Source of the DNA: Salinilacustrithrix flava
Lineage (GTDB): Bacteria; Actinomycetota; Acidimicrobiia; Acidimicrobiales; Salinilacustritrichaceae
Assembly: GCA_024128875.1 (NCBI GenBank)
Contig: JAMYFF010000006.1
Span: 186,001 to 250,000 of the forward strand
Reading direction: 5' to 3'
DNA: 64,000 nucleotides
Positions 6,689-15,142 of the stretch are shown here, in pieces. The notes beneath the pieces are model-generated. The model saw nothing but the letters and a program-made list of their open reading frames with translations, was not told where the DNA came from and searched no databases. Every line of letters starts with the position of its first letter. The first letter of the stretch is position 1. A program made the translations under genes and the position numbers.

Positions 6689-8638
6689 ATGGCCGACGTG
6701 CGACATGAGCGTGACCGCCCCTGGATGATGCGGACCTATTCGGGTCACTCCACCGCCAAGGCGAGCAACGAGCTGTACCGCACGAACCTGGCCAGGGGGC
6801 AGACCGGCCTGTCGATCGCCTTCGACCTGCCCACCCAGACCGGCTACGACCCCGACCACGTGCTCGCGCGTGGCGAGGTCGGCAAGGTGGGCGTCCCGGT
6901 GGCTCACCTCGGCCACATGGACACGCTTCTCGACGGCATCCCCCAGGACCAGATGAACACGTCGATGACCATCAACGCCCCGGCGGCGTGGATGCTCGGC
7001 CTGTACGTGGCGAACGCCGAGAAGAAGGGCATCGAGTCCAAGGCGCTGCGCGGCACCACGCAGAACGACATCGTCAAGGAGTACCTGTCGCGGGGGACCT
7101 ACATCTTCCCGCCGGTCCCGAGCCGCCGGCTCATCGTCGACATGATCGCCTTCTGCGCCGAGTGGATCCCGAAGTGGAACCCGATGAACGTGTGCAGCTA
7201 CCACTTGCAGGAGGCCGGAGCGACGCCGGTGCAGGAGATCGCCTACAGCCTCGCCAACGCCATCGGCGTGCTCGACGCGGTCAAGGAGTCCGGCCAGGTC
7301 GACGACGACCGCTTCGCCCAGGTGTTCGGCTCCATCTCGTTCTTCGTCAACGCCGGCATCCGCTTCGTCGAGGAGACGGCGAAGATGCGGGCCTTCACCC
7401 AGCTGTGGGAGCGCATCGGTCGCGAGCGCTACGGCGTCACCGACGACAAGGCGCTGCGGTTCCGCTACGGCGTGCAGGTGAACAGCCTCGGCCTCACCGA
7501 GCAGCAGGCCGAGAACAACGTGCAGCGCATCGTGCTCGAGGCCCTCGGCGTCACGCTGTCCAAGAGCGCCCGGGCCCGGTCGATCCAGCTGCCGGCCTGG
7601 AACGAGGCGCTCGGCCTGCCCCGCCCGTGGGACCAGCAGTGGTCGCTGCGGGTGCAGCAGGTGCTGGCCCACGAGACGGATCTGCTCGAGTACGAGGACA
7701 TCTTCGACGGGTCCCACGTGATGGAGGGCCTCACCGCCGAGCTGGTCGAGGCCTCGTGGGCCGAGATGACCGACATCCTCGACCTCGGCGGCGCCTTCGA
7801 GGCCATCGATGAGATGAAGGGTCGCCTCGTCCGCAGCCACGCCGAGCGGATCCGGCGCATCGAGTCCGGTGACCAGGTCGTGGTCGGCGTCAACGCGTAC
7901 ACCGAGACCGCGCCGTCGCCCCTCGGCGGCGAGGACTCGATCATGAAGGTCGATCCCGGCGTGCAGGACATGCTCATCGCCGACGTGCAGCAGTGGCGAT
8001 CCGAGCGGGACAACGACGCCGTGAAGCGCAGCCTCGACGAGCTGCGACGGGTGGCCGAGTCGGGCGACAACATCATGCCGGCCACCATCGACCTGGCCCA
8101 CGCAGGCGGAACCACCGGCGAGTGGTCGGGCCTGCTGCGCGAGGTGTTCGGCGAGTACCGGGCCCCCACCGGCGTCGCCGCCGCGGCCGGCCACGGCACG
8201 AGCCAGGGCCTGCGCGACGTGGCCGAGAAGATCAAGGCCCGCCCGTCGGGCCCGCCCCGCCTGCTCGTGGCCAAGCCCGGCCTCGACGGCCACTCCAACG
8301 GCGCCGAGCAGATCGCCGTGGCCGCCCGCGACGCCGGCTTCGAGGTCATCTACCAGGGCATCCGCCTGACGCCGGCCCAGATCGCCCAGGTCGCTGCCGA
8401 CGAGGACGTCGACGCCATCGGGCTCTCGATCCTGTCCGGCAGCCACCTCGAGCTGGTGCCCGAGACGGTTCGCCTCATCCGTGAGGCGGGCAGCGACGCA
8501 CCCGTCATCGCCGGCGGCATCATCCCCGAGGACGACCGGAGCGTGCTCACCGAGGCTGGCGTCGCCGCCGTGTACACGCCGAAGGACTTCGACCTCACCA
8601 AGATCATGGGCGAGATCCTCGACCTGGTCAGCGAGTGA
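6689..8638 (+). CDS. meaA: Coenzyme B12-dependent acyl-CoA mutase, MeaA / ethylmalonyl-CoA mutase type
   Basis: A 649-aa single-chain mutase that rearranges the carbon skeleton of a branched acyl-CoA with adenosylcobalamin. The N-terminal TIM barrel carries RTYSGHSTAKASNELYR and DLPTQTGYDPDH. The latter replaces the DLATHRGYDSDH form of true methylmalonyl-CoA mutases and is typical of MeaA/Ecm enzymes. The C-terminal B12 domain has DGHSNG with His535 as lower cobalt ligand, then LSGSH and GGIIP. I chose the ATG at 6689 over one 30 bp upstream. Crotonyl-CoA carboxylase/reductase, its usual partner, is not in the window. The epimerase at 29139 and the cobalamin operon fit the role. Confidence 0.88.
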   Translation: MADVRHERDRPWMMRTYSGHSTAKASNELYRTNLARGQTGLSIAFDLPTQTGYDPDHVLARGEVGKVGVPVAHLGHMDTLLDGIPQDQMNTSMTINAPAAWMLGLYVANAEKKGIESKALRGTTQNDIVKEYLSRGTYIFPPVPSRRLIVDMIAFCAEWIPKWNPMNVCSYHLQEAGATPVQEIAYSLANAIGVLDAVKESGQVDDDRFAQVFGSISFFVNAGIRFVEETAKMRAFTQLWERIGRERYGVTDDKALRFRYGVQVNSLGLTEQQAENNVQRIVLEALGVTLSKSARARSIQLPAWNEALGLPRPWDQQWSLRVQQVLAHETDLLEYEDIFDGSHVMEGLTAELVEASWAEMTDILDLGGAFEAIDEMKGRLVRSHAERIRRIESGDQVVVGVNAYTETAPSPLGGEDSIMKVDPGVQDMLIADVQQWRSERDNDAVKRSLDELRRVAESGDNIMPATIDLAHAGGTTGEWSGLLREVFGEYRAPTGVAAAAGHGTSQGLRDVAEKIKARPSGPPRLLVAKPGLDGHSNGAEQIAVAARDAGFEVIYQGIRLTPAQIAQVAADEDVDAIGLSILSGSHLELVPETVRLIREAGSDAPVIAGGIIPEDDRSVLTEAGVAAVYTPKDFDLTKIMGEILDLVSE

Positions 8639-8654
8639 CGATGGGACGGCGGGG

Positions 8655-9389
8655 GTGAGCCGGGCGGGGGGACGCTGGGCCGTCGTGGCGGCGGCCGTGG
8701 TCGCCGGCGTGGCGGGCGTGCTGGCCGTGGTCACCGCGGCAGCCGTCCCGGCCGTGGTCGCCGGCGTCGCCAGCGCCCTCGTGGCCGTGCTCGTCCTGAT
8801 CGAGGACCCGCAGGAGCACGAGCCGGCCCCCCAGCCGTCGGAGCCGGTGCCGACCGGCACCGTCGCACCGGCTGCCCCTGAGGTCGACGACGACGTCGAT
8901 CCGATCCGGGCGATCTTCGAGTCCGGCCCTCCCGCCGGCGGCAGCGGCATGCTCGGGCCGGAGTTCCTGCTCACCACCCTGCGGGGCCGGGTGGCCGTCG
9001 CCCGTCGGGCGCTGCGCCCATTGTCGGTGGTGTGCTTCGAGGCCTACGACATGGCCCCCGACGGGTCCACCACCGCGCTCGTGCCGGCCGACGACGTGGC
9101 CGCCGTGCTGCGTCGGACCCTGCGTGAGGCCGACGTGGCCGGCCACCTCGACGGCCACGCCTTCGTCTGCATCCTCGAGGACACCGGCGAGAACGGCGCC
9201 GTCTGGACCGCGGAGCGGGTCCGTCGGAACCTGCTCGAGGGCGGTCGCTCCCGCCGCTTCCGCGCCGGGGTCGCCTCCTACCCGGCGCACGGCCTCGAGC
9301 CCGAGGAGCTCGAGGAGAAGGCCCGCGCCGCGCTCGAGGCGGCCCGGGACTGGGCGACCGATCGCATCGAGGTCGCCGGAGCGCCCTGA
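8655..9389 (+). CDS. Membrane protein with degenerate GGDEF domain
   Basis: A 244-aa protein starting at a GTG 17 nt after the mutase stop. Residues about 8-52 form two hydrophobic segments rich in Ala/Val. A Pro/Glu-rich linker follows, then a domain with the diguanylate cyclase fold pattern (LRGRVAVARRALRPLSVVCFE, VLRRTLREADVAGHL, FRAGVASYPAHG, AARAALEAARD-like ending). The signature loop reads LDGHAF at 165-170 instead of GGDEF, so cyclase activity should be lost. It may bind nucleotide or only mediate protein contacts. The gene is probably co-transcribed with the mutase. The frame is open further upstream but overlaps the mutase there. Confidence 0.7.
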   Translation: MSRAGGRWAVVAAAVVAGVAGVLAVVTAAAVPAVVAGVASALVAVLVLIEDPQEHEPAPQPSEPVPTGTVAPAAPEVDDDVDPIRAIFESGPPAGGSGMLGPEFLLTTLRGRVAVARRALRPLSVVCFEAYDMAPDGSTTALVPADDVAAVLRRTLREADVAGHLDGHAFVCILEDTGENGAVWTAERVRRNLLEGGRSRRFRAGVASYPAHGLEPEELEEKARAALEAARDWATDRIEVAGAP

Positions 9390-9392
9390 GCC

Positions 9393-11555
9393 TCAGCGCG
9401 AGGGAGGCGCAGGAGCGGCCAGGGGGAGGACCGGTCGGGCACCGGGCATGACCTCGAGCCCGTCGGCACCCGCCACCTCGACCTCGCCGCCCTCGACGGT
9501 GACGGTCAGGGTGCAGCCGGCGACGCGGATGCCCTCGACCCGGAGCCGGGCCATGGAGTCGAGCAGGGTGGGCTCGAGCCACACCCTGCCCTGCACCGCC
9601 TGCGGGTCGAGGCGCAGCATGGCTCGCAGCCACAGCAGCGGTGCGGCCGCAGCCCACGCCTGGGGCGAGCACGAGGTGGGGTAGCCGGCGGGGACGCCGA
9701 GCTCGTCGATGCTGAAGCCGGCGAAGAGCTCCGGCAGGGCGCCCCGCTGGTGCCCGGCCGCCGCCAGCTGGCCCTCGATGATCCGGTTGGCGTGGTCGAC
9801 CATCCCGTAGCGGGCGAGTCCGGCGGCGGCGATGGCGTTGTCGTGGGGCCAGACCGAGCCGTTGTGGTAGCTGACCGGGTTGTAGGCCGCCATCGAGGCC
9901 GCCATCGTCCGCACACCGAAGCCCGAGAAGGAATCCGGGGCCAGCAGGCGATCGGCGACCAGCGGGGCCAGCTCGGGATCGACGATGCCCGTCCACAGGC
10001 AGTGCCCGACGTTCGAGCACACCGCGTCCACCGGCCGCTTGTCGGCGTCGAGCGCGAGGGCGAACGTGCCCTGCTCCTCCAGCCAGAAGTCCTCGTTGAA
10101 CCGGCGTCGCAGGGTGCGGGCCTTCTCCGCCCAGCGGTCGTGGCCGGCGACGTCGCCCATCTCCTCGGCGAAGTGGGCCCGGGCCAGGTAGGCGGCGTAC
10201 ACGTAGCCCTGTGCCTCGCACAGCGCGATCGGCGTCCGGGCGAAGGTGCCGTCGGCGAAGCGGATGGCATCCCAGGAGTCCTTCCAGCCCTGGTTGGCCA
10301 GGCCCCGCTCGTCGGAGCGCTCGTACTCGACGTAGCCGTCACCGTCGCGGTCGCCGTGGTGCTCGATCCACTCGAGCGCCCGGTCCGCGTGCGGCAGCAG
10401 CCGATCGGCCATCTCGTCGTCGGGGTCCCACCGGCGAAGCTCACCCAGGAGCATGACGAACAGGGGAGTGGCGTCGACGGTCCCGTAGTAGATGTCGCCG
10501 CCCCCGAGCGCGAGCCCACCGGCCTGCCCGAAGCGCATCTCGTGCAGGATCCGACCCGGTTGCTCCTCGGTGCGGGGGTCCTCGTCCTCGCCCTGGAAGC
10601 GGGCCAGGGTCTCGAGGACCCCGTGGGCGAGGGACGGATCGGCGATGAGGGTCATCCACGCGGTGAGCAGCGAGTCGCGGCCGAAGACCGTCATGAACCA
10701 CGGGGCGCCGGCGGCGAGGATCGGGAGCTCGGGGTGGTCCGGGTCGAAGATGCGCAGGGCGCCGAGGTCGTTCGCCGAGCGCTCGATGGTCTGGGCGAAC
10801 CCGGCGTGGTCGGTCTCGATCTGCGGGAGCCGGGCATGCCACTCCTCCAGGCGACGGGTCGGCTCCGGGTGGGCACCGTCGAGCCCGGCGAAGTGGGGGA
10901 CGATCGGGACGCCGTCGAGCTCGACGGTCACCTCGATGACGACCTCCCAGCTCGCCCCCGGGGCGAGCGAGGCGCGCCACGCCGCCCTCCCCGGTTCGAC
11001 CTCGGCATCCTCGGAGAGCGAGATCGTGACGACCTTGGTGACCCGGTCGGCGTCGTGGGTGAAGCGGAGCCGCCCGGGTTCTGCGTCGGCGCGGTGCCGG
11101 CCCCGCCGCTCGACCCGGCTCTCCTTCACCGCGAACAGGTCGGCGAAGTCCACGTCGCAGCTGAGCTCGACGAGCAGCGGGACGGTGTCGGCCCCGTGGT
11201 TCGTGATGCGGAGCCGCTCCTGCATGCCGAGGCCGACGTACCGGGACCGGAACAGCACGAGGCTTGCGTCGGCGTGGCCGGCGTCCGGTGCCCCCCGTCC
11301 GGCGAACCGTGCCGAGAACGGGGTGTCGAGCTCGACCGCGAGCGGTTCGACGCGGTGCCCGTTGAGCAGCAGCTCCCACCGGGACAGGATCCGGGTGTCG
11401 AGGACGAACAGGCCGTTCGGGAGGTCGGCGCGCATGTCCCCGCTCCGACCGGACAGGGCGAAGGCCTGCCCGGCCACGAGCGTCACCGTGCCCTCGGCGT
11501 GGCCGAGCGGCGCGACGGCGGTGGTCCCGGCGAACGGTGACGGGTCGCTGGTCAT
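9393..11555 (-). CDS. Glycogen-debranching-type glycoside hydrolase (GDE_N_bis + GH63-like)
   Basis: A 720-aa protein. The N-terminal beta domain (about residues 20-240) matches the glycogen debranching N-terminal family by LSGRSGDMRADLPNGLFVLDTR and similar blocks. The C-terminal (alpha/alpha)6 barrel carries AAGAPWFMTVFGRDSLL, ANQGWKDSWDAIRF, VGHCLWTGI and YHNGSVWPHDNA, which are typical of amylo-alpha-1,6-glucosidase/GH63-like enzymes. The likely substrate is an alpha-glucan branch or a glucosyl-containing glycan. The start ATG overlaps the glycosyltransferase stop (ATGA), so the two are translated together. No signal peptide is seen, so it is probably cytosolic. Confidence 0.85.
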   Translation of the reverse strand: MTSDPSPFAGTTAVAPLGHAEGTVTLVAGQAFALSGRSGDMRADLPNGLFVLDTRILSRWELLLNGHRVEPLAVELDTPFSARFAGRGAPDAGHADASLVLFRSRYVGLGMQERLRITNHGADTVPLLVELSCDVDFADLFAVKESRVERRGRHRADAEPGRLRFTHDADRVTKVVTISLSEDAEVEPGRAAWRASLAPGASWEVVIEVTVELDGVPIVPHFAGLDGAHPEPTRRLEEWHARLPQIETDHAGFAQTIERSANDLGALRIFDPDHPELPILAAGAPWFMTVFGRDSLLTAWMTLIADPSLAHGVLETLARFQGEDEDPRTEEQPGRILHEMRFGQAGGLALGGGDIYYGTVDATPLFVMLLGELRRWDPDDEMADRLLPHADRALEWIEHHGDRDGDGYVEYERSDERGLANQGWKDSWDAIRFADGTFARTPIALCEAQGYVYAAYLARAHFAEEMGDVAGHDRWAEKARTLRRRFNEDFWLEEQGTFALALDADKRPVDAVCSNVGHCLWTGIVDPELAPLVADRLLAPDSFSGFGVRTMAASMAAYNPVSYHNGSVWPHDNAIAAAGLARYGMVDHANRIIEGQLAAAGHQRGALPELFAGFSIDELGVPAGYPTSCSPQAWAAAAPLLWLRAMLRLDPQAVQGRVWLEPTLLDSMARLRVEGIRVAGCTLTVTVEGGEVEVAGADGLEVMPGARPVLPLAAPAPPSR

Positions 11556-12622
11556 GGACGGACCAGTCCGGGCTGGCTCGCGCGCTGCTCGATGACCCGC
11601 TCGAACAGGGCGAGGTGGTCGGCGACCATGCGCGAGACGCTGAAGCGGCGCTCCGCGTCCTGCCGGCAGGCGTCGCGGTCGAGTCCGTCGACGTCGGCCA
11701 GGCGGCGGGTGAGGTCCGCGACGTCGTCGCACAGGTACCCGGTCCTGCCGTGCTCGACGATCTCGGGAGCGGCTCCCTCGCGGAACGACAGCACGGGCGT
11801 GCCGCAGGCGAGCGCCTCGATCATCACCAGCCCGAACGGCTCCGGCCATCGGATCGGGTTCACCAGCGACCGGGCACCCCGGAGCAGCTCGAGCTTGCGC
11901 TCGATCCCGACCTCGCCGACGTACTCGATGCGGTCGTCCAGCAGCGGCTGCACCTGCTCGGCGAAGAACGACCGCTCCAGCGGCTCCTGCATCTTGGCCG
12001 CGAGGAGCAGGCGCACACCGGCCTCGCGCGCCGCGAGGATGGCGCGCCGGGCGCCCTTCTCCGGCGCCATGCGGCCGAGGAAGAGGTGGTACTCCCCCCG
12101 GTCGTCGCCGGCGCCGTCACCCTCGGAGTAGCGGTCGAGATCGATGCCGTGGTGGATGACGGCGTCGATCGGCAGGCCGGCCCGGATGCCCCGCGCCGCC
12201 TGGTCGTGGCTGATGGCGATGAGGGCGACCTGGTCGGTCACGGCCCGGTAGAGCGTGATCAGCTCCTTGTTGAACGGGCCGTGGTTGGTGGTGACGACCG
12301 GCAGCTCGGGGTGACGCCGGGCGTACACGGGGCCGATGAGGGTGTGGTCGTGCACCACGTCGGCGCCCCAGTCGAGCATGGCCTCGTACCCGTGGATCAG
12401 GTGGTGGAGCTCCACGACCGCAGCGCCGAGCCGCTCCCGGTCGCCTCGCTCGAGGATCCACCCCTTCGGCACCGGGCACGTGGAATCACCGGTGGTCCAG
12501 AGGAAGACGTCGTGGCCGGCGGCGAGGAGGCCGCGTGCCAGCCGATCGATCACGGACTCCGTGCCGCCGTAGCCCTCCGGTGGGACGGAGACCCATGGCG
12601 GTGCAACGATCCCGATGCGCAT
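11552..12622 (-). CDS. GT4-family glycosyltransferase
   Basis: A 356-aa GT-B-fold enzyme. The N-terminal MRIGIVAPPWVSVPPEGYGG with GGTE is the usual start of GT4 enzymes. HDHT in the acceptor domain and NHGPF follow. The C-terminal donor domain has YHLFLGRMAPEKG and the E-x7-E region PEPFGLVMIEALACGTPVL. The donor sugar nucleotide is unknown. Coupled by ATGA to the debranching-type hydrolase, it probably belongs to an alpha-glucan or glycoside pathway. I chose the ATG at 12622 because the open frame upstream runs antisense to the next gene and has no homology. The gap 12623-12726 shows nothing recognisable. Confidence 0.88.
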   Translation of the reverse strand: MRIGIVAPPWVSVPPEGYGGTESVIDRLARGLLAAGHDVFLWTTGDSTCPVPKGWILERGDRERLGAAVVELHHLIHGYEAMLDWGADVVHDHTLIGPVYARRHPELPVVTTNHGPFNKELITLYRAVTDQVALIAISHDQAARGIRAGLPIDAVIHHGIDLDRYSEGDGAGDDRGEYHLFLGRMAPEKGARRAILAAREAGVRLLLAAKMQEPLERSFFAEQVQPLLDDRIEYVGEVGIERKLELLRGARSLVNPIRWPEPFGLVMIEALACGTPVLSFREGAAPEIVEHGRTGYLCDDVADLTRRLADVDGLDRDACRQDAERRFSVSRMVADHLALFERVIEQRASQPGLVRP

Positions 12623-12726
12623 GGCCGATCGCTCCCTGTTCGTCGAGCGTGGACCGCAGAGGCGGGGCCGCTCGTCGGACCCGAGCGTAAACCCCCGCCG
12701 GCGTCGGCGTCCCGAGGAGTGGTGAC

Positions 12727-13857
12727 CTACGTCGGCGGCCGTCGGTCCGCCAGCTCCGAGAGCACCTCGTCGGTGTCGGCGCCGAGCGGCCGGCCGGTCC
12801 AGCGGATGCGGCCGGGGGTGGCGGACAGCCGAGCGACCAAGCCCTGCATCGGGGTGCCGTCGACCTCCGCCACGGAGCCGCGGGCCTGCACGTGGGGATC
12901 GGCCAGGACCTCGTTCATGGAGTACACGGGAGCGCACGCGGCCTGCGCCTCCTCGAACGCCGCCAGCACCTCGTCCCGGGTCCGCGCGCCGATCCACTCG
13001 GCCATGCGTGCGTCGATCCGGCCCCGTGCCGCGACCCGGCCGTCGAAGGTCTGCAGGGTCTCGTCGTCGCCCAGGCCGACCAGCTCGAGGACGCGGCGGG
13101 CCACGGACTCCGCTGACGTCGACACCGCGACCCAGCCGCCGTCGGCGCACTGCCAGGTCCCGCGGGGGACGGTGTAGGGGACTCCCGATCCGAGGCGGGG
13201 CTGCTCCCATCCCTCGACCGCTGCCGCCGAGACCAGCGGCCCCATGATCTGCAGCAGGGACTCGAGCAGGTTCACGTCCACGACCTGTCCGACCCCGGAG
13301 TGGACGGCGACCATGGTGGCGAAGGCCGCGGTGAGGCCGGTGACCTCGTCGGTGAGGGCGATGGGCGGCAGCAGCGGCGCCCCGTCGGGCTCGCCGGACA
13401 GGGAGGCGAAGCCGGACATGGCCTCGGCGAGCGTGGCGAAGCCGGCGCGGCCGGCGTAGGGGCCGTCCTGCCCGAAGCCGGTGACCCGGGTGATGACGAG
13501 ATCCGGGTTGCGCTCGTGGAGCACGTCGGGCCCGAGGCCGAGGCGCTCGAGCGTGCCGGGCCGGAAGTTCTCGACCAGCACGTCGGCGCCGGCGCACAGG
13601 TCGAGCATGTCGGCGCGGCCCCGGTCGGTCTTGAGGTCGAGCACGATGGCGCGCTTGCCCCGGCCGAGCAGCTTCCAGAAGTAGGTGACGTCGTCGTCGG
13701 GGTCCCGCCGGAACATGTCTCGGGTGCCGTCGCCGCTGCCGGGGCGCTCGACCTTGATGACGTCGGCGCCGAAGTCGGCCAGGTAGCGGGCGCACGCCGG
13801 CCCGGCGAGCACGGTGGACGCGTCGATGACCCGCAGGTCGGCCAAAGGAAGATTCAT
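12727..13857 (-). CDS. CaiB/BaiF-type family III CoA-transferase
   Basis: A 376-aa enzyme that moves CoA between carboxylic acids. Family blocks are LADLRVIDASTVLAGPACAR, FGADVIKVERPGSGD, WKLLGRGKRAIVLDLK, ADVLVENFRPGTLERLG and ITRVTGFGQDGPYAGRAGF. The C-terminal PVYSMNEVLADPHVQARG is also typical. The acyl substrate cannot be read. The ATG at 13857 gives the standard start MNLPLADLRVIDAS; the frame upstream is non-homologous. A short palindrome (13891-13903) lies upstream and may be an operator. It is separated by 82 bp from the metallophosphoesterase upstream on the same strand. Confidence 0.9.
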   Translation of the reverse strand: MNLPLADLRVIDASTVLAGPACARYLADFGADVIKVERPGSGDGTRDMFRRDPDDDVTYFWKLLGRGKRAIVLDLKTDRGRADMLDLCAGADVLVENFRPGTLERLGLGPDVLHERNPDLVITRVTGFGQDGPYAGRAGFATLAEAMSGFASLSGEPDGAPLLPPIALTDEVTGLTAAFATMVAVHSGVGQVVDVNLLESLLQIMGPLVSAAAVEGWEQPRLGSGVPYTVPRGTWQCADGGWVAVSTSAESVARRVLELVGLGDDETLQTFDGRVAARGRIDARMAEWIGARTRDEVLAAFEEAQAACAPVYSMNEVLADPHVQARGSVAEVDGTPMQGLVARLSATPGRIRWTGRPLGADTDEVLSELADRRPPT

Positions 13858-13890
13858 CGCGACAGGTACCTCGCGAGTTGTGAGGCGCAG

Positions 13891-13903
13891 CCGAGCAACT
13901 CGG
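13891..13903. promoter_or_regulatory. Palindrome upstream of the CoA-transferase gene
   Basis: CCGAGCAACTCGG is a perfect 5-bp inverted repeat with a 3-nt centre, 34 bp before the ATG at 13857. A partial related half-site GAGTTG lies at 13875-13880. It could be a regulator site, or a weak terminator of the phosphoesterase gene. Confidence 0.3.
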
Positions 13904-13939
13904 TTAGAGAGGAGGCCCCTCGGGGCCGACGAACGGCGG

Positions 13940-14950
13940 TCACCGGCCCAGCATGAAGCACCGGTCGCTGAGCTTCCCAAAGGCGTAGTCGGCGTACGTG
14001 CCGAGGTACATGCCCCGGGTGCGCTCGGTCCACGCCAGGGCCTCGGGCGAGGAGATCCGGTGGTGCAGCTGCACGATGCCGCCCTCGTGCACCCGGTACT
14101 CGGCCCACGCCCCCGGGTAGTCCTTCACGCACGCGACCTCGACCCACGGCATGTCACCGGTCTGGGGGAACCGCCGGACCCGGTTCCGGTGGGTGTGCCC
14201 GGCGAAGTAGCCCACGATGCGCGGCCGACGGGCGGCGATGTCGACGAGGCGCTCGGACCAGTCCGGGTGGATGCCGAAGTAGGTGTCGTTCCGCTCCTTC
14301 GACCGCGGGTCCCACACGTGGTGGTGGCCGAGGACCACCACCGGGCGGTCGGCGTCGGCGGCGATGGCGTCGAGCTCGTCGAGCTGATCGTGGGTGAGGC
14401 CGCCGGACGACTTGAACGGGACGGTGGTGTCGAGCAGCACGACCGTGGCGCCGGGCAGGTCGACGCGCTGGAGGGGCCAGTCGGCGTAGGCCCGGCCCTC
14501 GTAGGCGTCGTGGTTGCCCCGCACGTGGGTGAGCCGATCGCCGAAGGCGCCGCCGTAGGTCTCGAGGAAGTCGGCGTACTCCTCGTCGGTCCCGTCCGTG
14601 GTGAGGTCGCCCTTGACGAACACGGCGTCCACCTCGGCGGCCTGGATCTCGGCGATGGCCGCCTCGTTCATGGTGACGGGGTAGGGGGGCTCGCCAGGCT
14701 CGGCCGTGAGGATGGGGCCGATCTCGTCCTCGTGGCCCTCCACGACCCCGCATCGGGTCTCGCCGAAGTGGACGTCGTTGACCGTCGCGAAGCGGGCGAG
14801 CAGCTCACCGCCGGGATCCGGCATCGTCTCGACCTCGAGGCCGTCGAGCTCGTGGACCCGTCCGGGCTCCAGCTCCTCGTAGCGGTGTGCGCGGGTGCCG
14901 TGGTGCACCACGACCAGGTCGGGCCCGACCGTGGTGATCTCTGCGCCCAC
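13940..14950 (-). CDS. Calcineurin-like metallophosphoesterase
   Basis: A protein of about 336 aa with the two-metal phosphoesterase motifs in order: NDVHFG, KGDLTTDG, RGNHDAY, GHHHVWDP and GHTHRN. An extra N-terminal stretch of about 60 residues (ITTVGPDLVVVHHGTRAHRYEELEPG) precedes the catalytic fold. The substrate may be a phosphodiester or nucleotide. No signal peptide is seen. The start is uncertain: GTG at 14950 lies 8 nt after the accE stop, while an ATG at 15022 would overlap accE. I prefer 14950 because the 15022-14951 stretch is the accE reading of the same DNA. Confidence 0.8.
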   Translation of the reverse strand: MGAEITTVGPDLVVVHHGTRAHRYEELEPGRVHELDGLEVETMPDPGGELLARFATVNDVHFGETRCGVVEGHEDEIGPILTAEPGEPPYPVTMNEAAIAEIQAAEVDAVFVKGDLTTDGTDEEYADFLETYGGAFGDRLTHVRGNHDAYEGRAYADWPLQRVDLPGATVVLLDTTVPFKSSGGLTHDQLDELDAIAADADRPVVVLGHHHVWDPRSKERNDTYFGIHPDWSERLVDIAARRPRIVGYFAGHTHRNRVRRFPQTGDMPWVEVACVKDYPGAWAEYRVHEGGIVQLHHRISSPEALAWTERTRGMYLGTYADYAFGKLSDRCFMLGR

Positions 14951-14958
14951 CGGTTCGG

Positions 14959-15132
14959 CTACCAGGGGCGGTTGCGGCGCATGGGGACCGGCTGGCTCCA
15001 CCAGCGTCCCGAGAACCGCCACCGGTTCGGGCGGTCGTCCGGCGCCTCGCCGCCGACCCGTGGCCAGGCGACCTCGATGGCCGCGGCGATGGCCACGGCC
15101 TCCTCGTCGGTTGGTGCGGGCTGGATCTGCAC
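14959..15132 (-). CDS. accE: Acyl-CoA carboxylase epsilon-type subunit
   Basis: A 57-aa protein starting at a GTG. TDEEAVAIAAAIEVAW followed by a short linker and WRFSGRWWSQPV matches the pattern of the actinobacterial carboxylase epsilon subunit (PF13822), a small helix plus basic aromatic tail that joins the biotin carboxylase and carboxyltransferase. It is usually directly downstream of the carboxyltransferase gene. Here an MFS transporter and an ABC ATPase lie between, with all genes on the minus strand in the same order. It begins 10 nt after the ATPase stop codon and is easy to miss because of its size. Confidence 0.75.
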   Translation of the reverse strand: MQIQPAPTDEEAVAIAAAIEVAWPRVGGEAPDDRPNRWRFSGRWWSQPVPMRRNRPW

Positions 15133-15142
15133 GGGCGCGAAG

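Noticed and set aside
5885..8977. Minus-strand frame of about 1000 codons opposite the oxidoreductase and mutase genes
   Set aside because: The mutase motifs are unmistakable on the plus strand; the antisense protein is low-complexity.
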